From: Lachnospiraceae bacterium
GTDB taxonomy: Bacteria; Bacillota; Clostridia; Lachnospirales; Lachnospiraceae
Assembly: GCA_017527205.1 (NCBI GenBank)
Contig: JAFXQK010000064.1
Span: forward strand, 177,135 to 241,134
Direction of reading: 5' to 3'
Length of the DNA stretch: 64,000 bases
Both the position numbers and the translations under genes were made by a program. The notes under the pieces were generated by a model. The model was not told where the DNA came from. It was given only the letters and a program-made list of their open reading frames with translations, and searched no databases. Shown here piece after piece: positions 50,346-57,997 of the stretch. The first letter of the stretch is position 1. Each line of letters begins with the position of its first letter.

Positions 50346-52370
50346 TCAAAGCTTTTCAAATACAGGCATGTATTCGATGGGTGCGTCTACGGTGACCGTC
50401 TGACCACCCTCATAAACCTTACCGTCACTGGTCAGCTTCCACTGTCCTGCAGGCAGGTAAACGGCACGCTGGAACTGATTCAGCGCAAAGATCGGAGCAA
50501 CCAGGTACTTCGCACCAAACATGTACTGATCATTGATCTCCCAGCACTTAGCATCCTCGGGGAACTCAAAGAACATGGCACGAATCAGGGGAGCACCGTT
50601 TGCGGAAGCCTCCTCATACAGGCTCTTAATATAATCATGCATCTGTACGCGAATGTCATAGTACTTGCGCATAATCTTATAATTATCCTCGCCATAGCTC
50701 CAAAGCTCGTTCGGCTGGCCAGTGTGAAGATATCCGCCGCCCCAGTCGCGATTGTCCAGAGGCGGAATATTATAAGGGCCTCTGTCACCGTGCATTCTCA
50801 GCACTGCGGAGTAAACGGCAAACTGATACCAGCGAATTAAGAGCTGACGGAAATCAGGATCTTTGACGTCATCCGTCATAAAGCCGCCGATGTCAGTCGT
50901 CCACCAAGGGATGCCCGCAAGGCCCATGTTCAGGCCTGCCATCACCTGTTCCTTGAAGGAATAGAAGGTGCTGGGAACGTCGCCGGACCAAATGACATTG
51001 CCATACTTCTGGCTGCCCGCCCAGGCACATCTCATTAGGTTTACAACCGTTCCGTCGCCAAGCTCCTTCATGGGATCATTGAACACGCGGCTGTACATCT
51101 GAGGATACAGGTTGCTGCACTCCAGTGCGGGGCCAATGCTGTAACGATAGTTTTCGAAGTCATAAACGCCATAATCAGGCTCAGAATTATCCAGCCAGAA
51201 GCCATCAAATCCAAGATCATAATAATTCTTCTTGCAGACCTTCCAAACATATTCACGGCACTTTGGGTTGAAGGGATCGATCTCCACGCAATCCCCCTGA
51301 TAATCATAGGTCTGTGCTGCGCCGCGCTCCGTCTTGATGAGCAGTCCCTGATCCATCATGGGATAGAAATTCTCGCTCTTTCTGTCAACAGACGGCCATA
51401 CGGATACGATGACCTTAATGCCCATGGAATGAAGCTCGTCCACCATGGCCTTGGGATCCGGCCAATAGGTCTTGTCAAACTTCCAGTCACCCTGCACCGT
51501 CCAATGGAAGAAGTCGATGACGATCATGTCGATCTTGATGCCCTCCTTCTGGTAAGCATGGGCAACCTCAAGAACCTCCTCCTGCGTGCGGTAACGAAGC
51601 TTGCACTGCCAAAGTCCCATCAAGCTCTCAGGGAATTTCGGAGCGCGCCCGGTCACGCCAGTATAGGTCGTCAGAATCTCCTTTGGCGTATCGCCTGCGG
51701 TGATCCAGTAATCCATCTGTCTCGTGGATCTTGCAATCCACTCGGTATAGTTATTTGCAAAGCTTACGCGGCCGACTGCAGGGTTATTCCACAGCATGCC
51801 ATAGCCCTTATTGCTGATATAGAACGGAACGGAGGCCTGAGAATTTCTCTGTGCCAGTTCGAGAACACAGCCCTTCATGTCCATGTAGCTCTGCTGATAC
51901 TGACCCATGCCGTAAATCTTCTCGCCTTCATTGGCATCGAACTTCAGATTCAGTTCATATCCGGTACCGCCAATGATCCCCTTCCACTCACGATTGATAA
52001 GCTTTAAGCATCTGCTTCCTTCAGAGATCGTACCATCATAAGAACGATAATACTCACGAAGCAAAAGCTTTTCTCCCTCAAAGAAGGAAATAATGCCGAC
52101 AAAGTTCACTTCTGCACGAATTCTTCCGTTAGTGATGGAAGCATACTGACGCTTGTCAATATTGCCGTCTCCTACCCAGTGATCTCTCTCAAAGAACTCC
52201 ACCTTCCCCTCCGTCACGGAAGGCTTTTCCGTAAGCGCCCAGTCATTCCCGGTAAATTCCGGAAGCATGGTCGCGCGAACACGCAGGGAATTCTCTCCCC
52301 ATGCCTCAATGCGAACTGTCTCACCAGCCCGCTGAAATACAAGTGCACCATGATCATTCTTAAATTCCAT
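50346..52370 (-). CDS. GH31 glycoside hydrolase, alpha-xylosidase-like
   Basis: A 674-aa cytoplasmic glycosidase without a signal peptide. The N-terminal beta-sandwich includes LNLKFDANEGEKIYGMGQYQ. The barrel has the nucleophile Asp394 in DGFWLDNSEPDYG and the likely acid/base Asp in LRMHGDRGPY, with WWTTDIGGFM between them. The sequence is closest in style to alpha-xylosidases (YicI/XylS), which remove xylose from xyloglucan fragments, but alpha-glucosidase activity cannot be excluded. AGGAGG precedes the ATG. A cre-like site and a promoter upstream imply carbon catabolite control. It is a single-gene unit. Confidence 0.9.
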   Translation of the reverse strand: MEFKNDHGALVFQRAGETVRIEAWGENSLRVRATMLPEFTGNDWALTEKPSVTEGKVEFFERDHWVGDGNIDKRQYASITNGRIRAEVNFVGIISFFEGEKLLLREYYRSYDGTISEGSRCLKLINREWKGIIGGTGYELNLKFDANEGEKIYGMGQYQQSYMDMKGCVLELAQRNSQASVPFYISNKGYGMLWNNPAVGRVSFANNYTEWIARSTRQMDYWITAGDTPKEILTTYTGVTGRAPKFPESLMGLWQCKLRYRTQEEVLEVAHAYQKEGIKIDMIVIDFFHWTVQGDWKFDKTYWPDPKAMVDELHSMGIKVIVSVWPSVDRKSENFYPMMDQGLLIKTERGAAQTYDYQGDCVEIDPFNPKCREYVWKVCKKNYYDLGFDGFWLDNSEPDYGVYDFENYRYSIGPALECSNLYPQMYSRVFNDPMKELGDGTVVNLMRCAWAGSQKYGNVIWSGDVPSTFYSFKEQVMAGLNMGLAGIPWWTTDIGGFMTDDVKDPDFRQLLIRWYQFAVYSAVLRMHGDRGPYNIPPLDNRDWGGGYLHTGQPNELWSYGEDNYKIMRKYYDIRVQMHDYIKSLYEEASANGAPLIRAMFFEFPEDAKCWEINDQYMFGAKYLVAPIFALNQFQRAVYLPAGQWKLTSDGKVYEGGQTVTVDAPIEYMPVFEKL

Positions 52371-52415
52371 CGTGACCTCCTAAAAATATTAATTTTAATT
52401 AAGCAATCGGCATAA

Positions 52416-52429
52416 CGTAACCGTTTTCA
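52416..52429 (-). promoter_or_regulatory. cre-like catabolite control site upstream of the GH31 gene
   Basis: TGAAAACGGTTACG on the minus strand matches the CcpA consensus TGWAANCGNTNWCA at 13 of 14 positions. It lies just downstream of the -10, where CcpA binding would block transcription. Confidence 0.6.
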
Positions 52430-52439
52430 TTCTAATTTT

Positions 52440-52468
52440 AGCGTACTGATTTCAGGCAAAAAAGTCAA
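52440..52468 (-). promoter_or_regulatory. Candidate promoter of the GH31 gene
   Basis: On the minus strand TTGACT (52468-52463) and TACGCT (52445-52440) are spaced by 17 bp. The -10 differs from consensus at two positions. Confidence 0.55.
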
Positions 52469-52511
52469 TGATTTTCTTGTCTTTTCCCTGTATTATTTTG
52501 AGTAAAACCTT

Positions 52512-53186
52512 TTACGGAGTAGTCTCAATCATCTCCGCCAGTTCGTCAAGGTCAATCGTCAGTTCTTCCTGATATAATTTGAGGCCAAGCTTCCCTGAAA
52601 GCGGGTATACATGCGGTAAATAATCATCCTCCCACCAATAGGTCATCATGACCTTTCGATAGGGATCAAGAATCCAATACTCCTTGACTCCTGCATCAAC
52701 ATATTTCTGTAGCTTTTTGATACAATCTAGTCGTCTGGAAGATTCTGATATAATCTCCATACAAAAATCTGGCTGACCATAAATTCCCCATGTTTTAATC
52801 TTGTCCCGGTCACATAAAATAAAAATATCTGGCTGTAGCATTGTCTTGTCATCACAATCCAAATTTACATCCAAGGGTGCGTATAATACCTTACACTCTC
52901 CTTTTCTCTTACGTATAAAGCTTTCAATGGCAAACACGATGCTTATGGATAAACTCTGATGGATAAATTTCGGGGAACCATGATAATATAACACCCCATC
53001 GATTAACTCAGCATAAACATCCTCAGGAAGATGATAATAATCCTCCAGAGTATACTCTCCCTGCTGTTTTTCCACCTTCGAAGCATAAGAGCTTTCCTCC
53101 CTAACACAATCCACTTTCTGCTCTCTGGTTCGTAACCATACCTCATAAATTTTCTGCTCAAACAAATCCTTTTCTTCATCTGACAT
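52512..53186 (-). CDS. Uma2-family (DUF820) putative restriction-like endonuclease
   Basis: A 224-aa protein. Residues 1-35 are a charged helical leader. The Uma2 core starts LEDYYHLPEDVYAELIDGVL, with HQSLSISIVFAIESFI, LQPDIFILCD (PD of the PD-(D/E)XK motif) and FCMEIISES (ExxS/K position), then VKEYWILDPYRKVMMTYW. The family is abundant in cyanobacteria and present in Firmicutes, and its biological function is unclear. It lies between the GH31 gene and icd with no operon link. A hit here is to the family only, not to a proven nuclease. Confidence 0.85.
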   Translation of the reverse strand: MSDEEKDLFEQKIYEVWLRTREQKVDCVREESSYASKVEKQQGEYTLEDYYHLPEDVYAELIDGVLYYHGSPKFIHQSLSISIVFAIESFIRKRKGECKVLYAPLDVNLDCDDKTMLQPDIFILCDRDKIKTWGIYGQPDFCMEIISESSRRLDCIKKLQKYVDAGVKEYWILDPYRKVMMTYWWEDDYLPHVYPLSGKLGLKLYQEELTIDLDELAEMIETTP

Positions 53187-53358
53187 AAGATCTACCTCCT
53201 TCTTTTATTTCCAGTTTTTTCCACGCGAAAAAAACATGTTACCGTGCACTATTCCTTTAAAAGCTCTCGCATCATTCAATCACTGGGGAAAACGCAAGAA
53301 TTCTAGGAATGCCAAGAATATTTCATAGAAAAATATGTCGGAACTGAATTTCCGGCAG

Positions 53359-53407
53359 AAAAAAAACTGCTTTGACATGTGTATCATAACACAATGTCAA
53401 AGCAGTT
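53359..53407 (-). terminator. Rho-independent terminator after icd
   Basis: AACTGCTTTGACAT and ATGTCAAAGCAGTT form a perfect 14-bp stem, and on the minus strand eight T follow. It lies 28 bp past the icd stop and ends the citrate-synthase operon. Confidence 0.95.
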
Positions 53408-53434
53408 ACAAGTTATTTATTTAAAACTATTGAT

Positions 53435-54643
53435 TTACAGAAGTCTTTCCAGCGTTGCGCGAATCGCCTTAATAAAGTCGAGGCTGTTCAGGATCACGGG
53501 ATGTTCGCAAGTAGAGATCAGGGACAGGCTCTTTGTCATCTTGCCATCCTCCACGGTCTTGATGCAGGCCTGCTCCAGCTTGTCAGCAAAGGTTACCAGC
53601 TCAGGAATCTTGTCAAGCTCGCCGCGCTTTCTAAGGGCACCCGTCCATGCAAAAATCGTTGCGATGGAGTTCGTTGAGGTCTCCTCTCCCTTTAAGTGCT
53701 TATAATAGTGGCGCTGAACGGTACCATGCGCCGCCTCGTACTCGTAAACGCCGTTAGGACTTACCAAAACGGAGGTCATCATGGAAAGGTCGCCATACGC
53801 GGTTGCCACCATGTCACTCATTACGTCGCCGTCATAGTTCTTGCAGGCCCAGATAAAGCCGCCCTCGGAACGAATGACACGTGCAACGGCATCATCAATC
53901 AGGGTATAGAAATATTCGATGCCCAGCTCCTCAAACTTTGCCTTATACTCGTTGTCATAAATCTCCTGGAAGATGTCCTTGAAGTTATGGTCATACTTCT
54001 TGGATATGGTGTCCTTCGTTGCAAACCACAGATCCTGCTTCGTGTCAACTGCATAGCTAAAGCATGCTCTTGCAAAGCTGGAAATGGACTTGTCCGTGTT
54101 GTGAATGCCCTGGATGATTCCACTTCCCGTAAAGTTATGAATCAGTTCGCGGGTAACGGTTCCATCCTCTGCGGTGAATACCAGCTCAGCCTTGCCGGGG
54201 CCGGGAACCTTGATCTCCGTATTCTTATAAACGTCGCCATAGGCATGACGAGCGATGGTGATGGGCTTTTTCCAATTGGTAACATAGGGAACGATGCCCT
54301 TTACAAGGATCGGTGCACGGAACACGGTACCGTCCAAAATGGCACGGATGGTTCCGTTCGGGCTCTTCCACATTTCCTTTAGATGATATTCGGTCATTCT
54401 TGCCGCATTGGGCGTAATCGTCGCGCACTTTACGGCAACGCCATACTTTAAGGTTGCATTGGCGGAATCCACGGTCACCTGATCATCCGTCTCGTTTCTA
54501 TGCTCCAGACCAAGATCATAATATTCGGTCTTCAGATCGATAAAGGGAAGCAGAAGCTCATCCTTGATCATTTTCCAAAGGATACGGGTCATTTCGTCTC
54601 CATCCATCTCAACCAGTGGTGTCGTCATCTGAATCTTTGCCAT
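53435..54643 (-). CDS. icd: NADP-dependent isocitrate dehydrogenase
   Basis: Oxidatively decarboxylates isocitrate to 2-oxoglutarate, making NADPH. It is 402 aa and of the eukaryote-like dimeric type, starting [20 protein letters not shown]. Substrate motifs include [17 protein letters not shown], and the metal-binding Asp lies in [14 protein letters not shown] and [11 protein letters not shown]. Coenzyme contacts follow in [11 protein letters not shown]. The start at 54643 is preceded by GGAGG. It is the last gene of the run Re-citrate synthase, GntR, Icd, and together with an aconitase (not in this window) it would form the path to glutamate. Confidence 0.95.
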   Translation of the reverse strand: MAKIQMTTPLVEMDGDEMTRILWKMIKDELLLPFIDLKTEYYDLGLEHRNETDDQVTVDSANATLKYGVAVKCATITPNAARMTEYHLKEMWKSPNGTIRAILDGTVFRAPILVKGIVPYVTNWKKPITIARHAYGDVYKNTEIKVPGPGKAELVFTAEDGTVTRELIHNFTGSGIIQGIHNTDKSISSFARACFSYAVDTKQDLWFATKDTISKKYDHNFKDIFQEIYDNEYKAKFEELGIEYFYTLIDDAVARVIRSEGGFIWACKNYDGDVMSDMVATAYGDLSMMTSVLVSPNGVYEYEAAHGTVQRHYYKHLKGEETSTNSIATIFAWTGALRKRGELDKIPELVTFADKLEQACIKTVEDGKMTKSLSLISTCEHPVILNSLDFIKAIRATLERLL

Positions 54644-54681
54644 GTTTTCATCCTCCATAATTCTGTGCTTGTGTTGTTTTG

Positions 54682-54702
54682 CCTCATCAGTCAGCTTCGC
54701 TG
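54682..54702. repeat. Fragment of the two-hairpin intergenic repeat
   Basis: CCTCATCAGTCAGCTTCGCT followed by G is identical to the start of the element at 30074. The second hairpin is absent. It lies between the gntR stop and icd. Confidence 0.75.
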
Positions 54703-54721
54703 TACTTGAATTTGCAGTGCT

Positions 54722-55435
54722 TCAGTTTCCTTCCGTGTTATCTATGACGGAATTTCCCTCAAACAGCTCATGCAAGCCACATTTTACCATGTTTTCATAA
54801 GCATTGATCATGTGGTCATGCGCAAGCTTTTGTGCCATTTCTGCGTCTCCCGCCTTAATGGCATTGAGAATTCCCTCATGCTCCAGGTTGGACTTGGGCC
54901 CGCGATTTTTATTGCTCAGCGTCTTTTTCCGAACACGCAAGACATATTGGTGGAAATCCTTTAGCTGATGCTCTAGCATCTTGCTGTCGCAGGCTTCGTA
55001 CAAAATCTCGTGGAAACGATTGTCCAGCTCGGTCATCTGTTCCAAATGACCCTTTTCTGCATGGAACTTTCCAAGATAGACATTCTCCTCGAGTTCTTCC
55101 AGCTGCTCCTGCGTAATATGCTCCGTTGCCCATCTGGCACAAAGTCCCTCCAACAGGGAACGAATCATATAAATGTCCTTGACATCCTTCTCCGTAATGC
55201 CCGTAACGTAGGCGCCTTTGTTTGGAATGATCTGAATTAATCCCTCGAGTTCGAGTTGCCGAAAGGCCTCGCGTACGGGTGTTCTTGAAACGCCCAGCTC
55301 CTCGCCAATGGCGACCTCCTTCAGCTCCTCATTTTCCTCATATTTTCCACTCAAAATATCCTCTCGCAGCTTACTAAATACACGGCCGCGCAGAGAATAT
55401 TTGTCCGTGACTTCCTTTTTTACGTCATACCCCAT
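54722..55435 (-). CDS. GntR-family regulator (FadR/FCD subfamily)
   Basis: A 237-aa regulator. The N-terminal winged helix includes LREDILSGKYEENEELKEVA and LGVSRTPVREAFRQLELEG. The C-terminal FCD-type ligand-binding helices start near residue 90 with the metal-ligand style spacing LDNRFHEILYEAC. It sits between Re-citrate synthase and icd in the same orientation. The perfect palindrome at 56936-56957, of the TTGTATACAA type bound by this subfamily, covers the operon's -10, so this protein is the likely autoregulator. The ligand may be a TCA-type organic acid (inferred). Confidence 0.93.
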   Translation of the reverse strand: MGYDVKKEVTDKYSLRGRVFSKLREDILSGKYEENEELKEVAIGEELGVSRTPVREAFRQLELEGLIQIIPNKGAYVTGITEKDVKDIYMIRSLLEGLCARWATEHITQEQLEELEENVYLGKFHAEKGHLEQMTELDNRFHEILYEACDSKMLEHQLKDFHQYVLRVRKKTLSNKNRGPKSNLEHEGILNAIKAGDAEMAQKLAHDHMINAYENMVKCGLHELFEGNSVIDNTEGN

Positions 55436-55465
55436 GACCTTGACCTACCTCCTGCCAAAGGCTTC

Positions 55466-56890
55466 CTATTCGCCAATCTTGTAGCCCTTTTCCAGGCAAA
55501 TCTTATTTACCTGGGCAACAATTTCGCTGTCCGTCATAACGGTAACGCGTCCATCTGCATATTCCTGATCCACCCAAGCCTTCATGTCCTTGACAAGGGC
55601 ATCCGTCTTTTGCACCTGCTTCTCACCCTTCAGCTTATAATAGGTATTCAGCCAATGTGCAATGCCTGCAAGGCCAGAGGTATTGGAGATGGCACAAAGC
55701 ACGGGCCTGTTCAGGAATTTCTCCGTATCAAAAATGTTGTAAATCTCCTCATTCTTTAGAAGACCATCTGCATGAATTCCCGCACGGGTTACGTTAAAGT
55801 TCTTGCCGACAAAAGGCGTTCTCTCAGGAATATGATACCCGATCTCCTTCTCATAGTACTCAGCAAGCTCCGTGATTACGGTTGTGTCCATGCCGTTTAA
55901 GTCACCGCGCAGCTGTGCATATTCAAATACCATGGCCTCAAGCGGTGTGTTACCGGTTCTCTCACCAATGCCAAAGAGAGAGGTGTTAACGGCCGCACAG
56001 CCATAGAGCCAAGCCGTCGTGGAGTTAACCACTGCCTTATAGAAATCATTATGACCATGCCACTCAATGAGCTCACTAGGCACGCCAGCATGTGTATGAA
56101 TCGCATAAATGATGCCCTGTACGCTTCTCGGAATAACGGCGCCGGGGAAGTTTACGCCATACCCCATGGTATCGCAGGCACGAACCTTAATGGGAATCTT
56201 ATACTCCTCCATCAGCTTCATCAGTTCAAGGCAGAAGGGTACGACATAACCATAAATGTCAGCTCTGGTGATATCCTCCATGTGGCAGCGAACGCTGATG
56301 CCCTCCTCAAGGCAATCACGGATGACACTCAGATAGTGGTCCATGGCTTGGCGGCGATTCATTTTTAATTTCATGAAGATGTGATAATCGGAGCAGCTGA
56401 CCAGAATACCCGTTTCAGGCATGCCGATCTCCTTCACCAGCTTAAAGTCCTCCTTGCTGGCACGAATCCAGCTCGTCACCTCGGGGAATTTGTAGCCGCG
56501 CTCCATGCATTTATATACCGCGTCACGATCCTTCTTGCTGTACAAGAAAAATTCGCTCGCACGGATCATGCCGTTCGGGCCACCCAGCTTATGCAGATAA
56601 TCATAGATCGTAACGATCTGCTCCGTCGTATAAGGCGCACGGGACTGTTGTCCGTCACGGAAGGTAGTGTCGGTAATAAAAATGTCCTTCGGCATGTCAT
56701 GAGGCACAATCCTGTCGTTAAAAGGAATCTTCGGAATCTCAGAATACGGGAACATGTTACGGAAAACGTTTGGCTTGTCCACGTCATCCAAAATATACAT
56801 GTGCTCCTCGATCTGCAAAAGGTTGTTTTTACTATTCATGGAGACCGGTCTGTTGGCAAACATGCTTTCATCTTCACCTAAATAACTCAT
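55466..56890 (-). CDS. Re-type citrate synthase (homocitrate-synthase-like)
   Basis: A 474-aa enzyme of the HMGL-like/isopropylmalate synthase fold. FITDTTFRDGQQSRAPYT (about residues 71-88) contains the catalytic Arg-Asp, and ELIEWHGHNDFYKAVVN supplies the HxH metal ligands. FGIGERTGNTPLEAMVFEY is a third family motif. The leucine-type regulatory C-terminal domain of 2-isopropylmalate synthase is absent. It is about 474 aa, starts with an N-terminal extension and lies beside icd, which matches the Re-face citrate synthase known from Clostridium kluyveri rather than LeuA or NifV. Homocitrate synthase is the main alternative. The start at 56890 follows AGGG; Met10 is possible too. Confidence 0.8.
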   Translation of the reverse strand: MSYLGEDESMFANRPVSMNSKNNLLQIEEHMYILDDVDKPNVFRNMFPYSEIPKIPFNDRIVPHDMPKDIFITDTTFRDGQQSRAPYTTEQIVTIYDYLHKLGGPNGMIRASEFFLYSKKDRDAVYKCMERGYKFPEVTSWIRASKEDFKLVKEIGMPETGILVSCSDYHIFMKLKMNRRQAMDHYLSVIRDCLEEGISVRCHMEDITRADIYGYVVPFCLELMKLMEEYKIPIKVRACDTMGYGVNFPGAVIPRSVQGIIYAIHTHAGVPSELIEWHGHNDFYKAVVNSTTAWLYGCAAVNTSLFGIGERTGNTPLEAMVFEYAQLRGDLNGMDTTVITELAEYYEKEIGYHIPERTPFVGKNFNVTRAGIHADGLLKNEEIYNIFDTEKFLNRPVLCAISNTSGLAGIAHWLNTYYKLKGEKQVQKTDALVKDMKAWVDQEYADGRVTVMTDSEIVAQVNKICLEKGYKIGE

Positions 56891-56935
56891 CTTAACCCTA
56901 ATCCGCCTTTCTCATTTCCTTTAAATTGCTTACTT

Positions 56936-56957
56936 GTATGATTGTATACAATCATAC
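56936..56957. promoter_or_regulatory. Perfect 22-bp palindrome, probable GntR operator
   Basis: GTATGATTGTA is followed directly by its reverse complement TACAATCATAC with no spacer. The core TTGTATACAA is typical of FadR-subfamily GntR operators. It covers the -10 box of the promoter at 56941-56969, so binding would block RNA polymerase. The GntR gene is in the same operon. Confidence 0.85.
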
Positions 56958-56969
56958 GAAACGTGTCAA
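56941..56969 (-). promoter_or_regulatory. Sigma-A promoter of the citrate synthase-gntR-icd operon
   Basis: On the minus strand TTGACA (56969-56964) and TACAAT (56946-56941) are spaced by exactly 17 bp, about 50 bp before the start of the citrate synthase gene. Confidence 0.9.
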
Positions 56970-56996
56970 GCCTTTTTACAAACTTCTTTGAAATAT

Positions 56997-57953
56997 CTAA
57001 AAAGATCCTCTTCGAACCCGTTCCAGCATTGCCCTGGGACATACCATGCCCCACCCCTGTTGATTCCAAGGCTCACCAAGGTCTGTCGCCGTTGAAGTCA
57101 GAAGTCTTTTGAGTTCTTTCGCCGTGAGTTTCGATTCCGACTGCAGCACTCTTGCAAGACATCCCGTGACGATGGGCGTCGCCATGGAGGTTCCGCTTCG
57201 AACTTCATACGCAAACTCTGCGCGCATTCCCCTTTGATATCGTCCTGAGCAGGATTTGATTCTTGTTCCCGGCGCTACTATGTCTGGCTTCCTTACAACG
57301 GAATTCCGTTTCCCTCTTCCAGAACGGCTTGCACATCTCGATGGATCCCCACGAAAATACTCCCCGTCATGACAGCCAACGGATATCACCTCACTGCCAG
57401 CTCCCAAAAAAGAAAGAGAGCCTGTCGCAGGGCCCTTATTGCCTGCTGCGCAGAGGACCAAGATACCATGCTCCGAAAGCCTTTCAAGCATAGCGCGAAG
57501 CTTTTCCTCCTTTCCCTTGCTGCGAAGATTCGCAATGCCAACGGATAGGTTCAAAAGTCTCGTCTCATATTGCGATTGCGTCTCCAAAACCCAATGCATG
57601 CCCTCCAGCATCTCCTCCACGGAGCCATCGCCGCGTTCATCCAAGACCTTTCCAACGACAAGTCTCATACCCGGACAAATCCCCTGGTATCTGCCAAAGG
57701 ATAGGGAACCATTCCCCGCAAGAATCCCGCAGACGTGCGTTCCATGACCATAATCATCATATGGCGTTTGATAAAAATAGCGCCTTCCGGCCTTTCCCGA
57801 TTGTCCCGTAAAATCGTGAAAGGCGAAAAGCGCCTCTTTTAGGTCAGGATGCTGTTTTATTCCACTGTCCAAAACGGCGACCGTCACCGTTTGCCCATGG
57901 AGTCTTGCCAGATATGCGTCCGTCAATCCCAATTGCCTCCTGACCCTATCCAT
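56997..57953 (-). CDS. Subtilisin-like serine protease without a signal peptide
   Basis: An S8-family peptidase of 318 aa. The catalytic triad is Asp29 in VAVLDSGIKQHPD, His70 in YGHGTHVCGIL and Ser256 in SGTSMATPIV; the oxyanion Asn is in CAAGNKGP. No signal peptide or prodomain is seen, so it resembles intracellular subtilases such as AprX. The start MDRVRRQLG at 57953 follows AAGGAAAG; a TTG at 57977 gives 8 more residues. It lies between the citrate-synthase operon promoter and the B12-radical SAM gene and is probably co-transcribed with the latter. Confidence 0.92.
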   Translation of the reverse strand: MDRVRRQLGLTDAYLARLHGQTVTVAVLDSGIKQHPDLKEALFAFHDFTGQSGKAGRRYFYQTPYDDYGHGTHVCGILAGNGSLSFGRYQGICPGMRLVVGKVLDERGDGSVEEMLEGMHWVLETQSQYETRLLNLSVGIANLRSKGKEEKLRAMLERLSEHGILVLCAAGNKGPATGSLSFLGAGSEVISVGCHDGEYFRGDPSRCASRSGRGKRNSVVRKPDIVAPGTRIKSCSGRYQRGMRAEFAYEVRSGTSMATPIVTGCLARVLQSESKLTAKELKRLLTSTATDLGEPWNQQGWGMVCPRAMLERVRRGSF

Positions 57954-57997
57954 GTCGTTCTTTCCTTTTTCGTTCAAGTCATTTCTATTTTATGTCA

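Noticed and set aside
55466..56890. 2-isopropylmalate synthase (LeuA)
   Set aside because: The C-terminal allosteric domain of LeuA is absent, no leucine genes are near, and icd is in the same operon.
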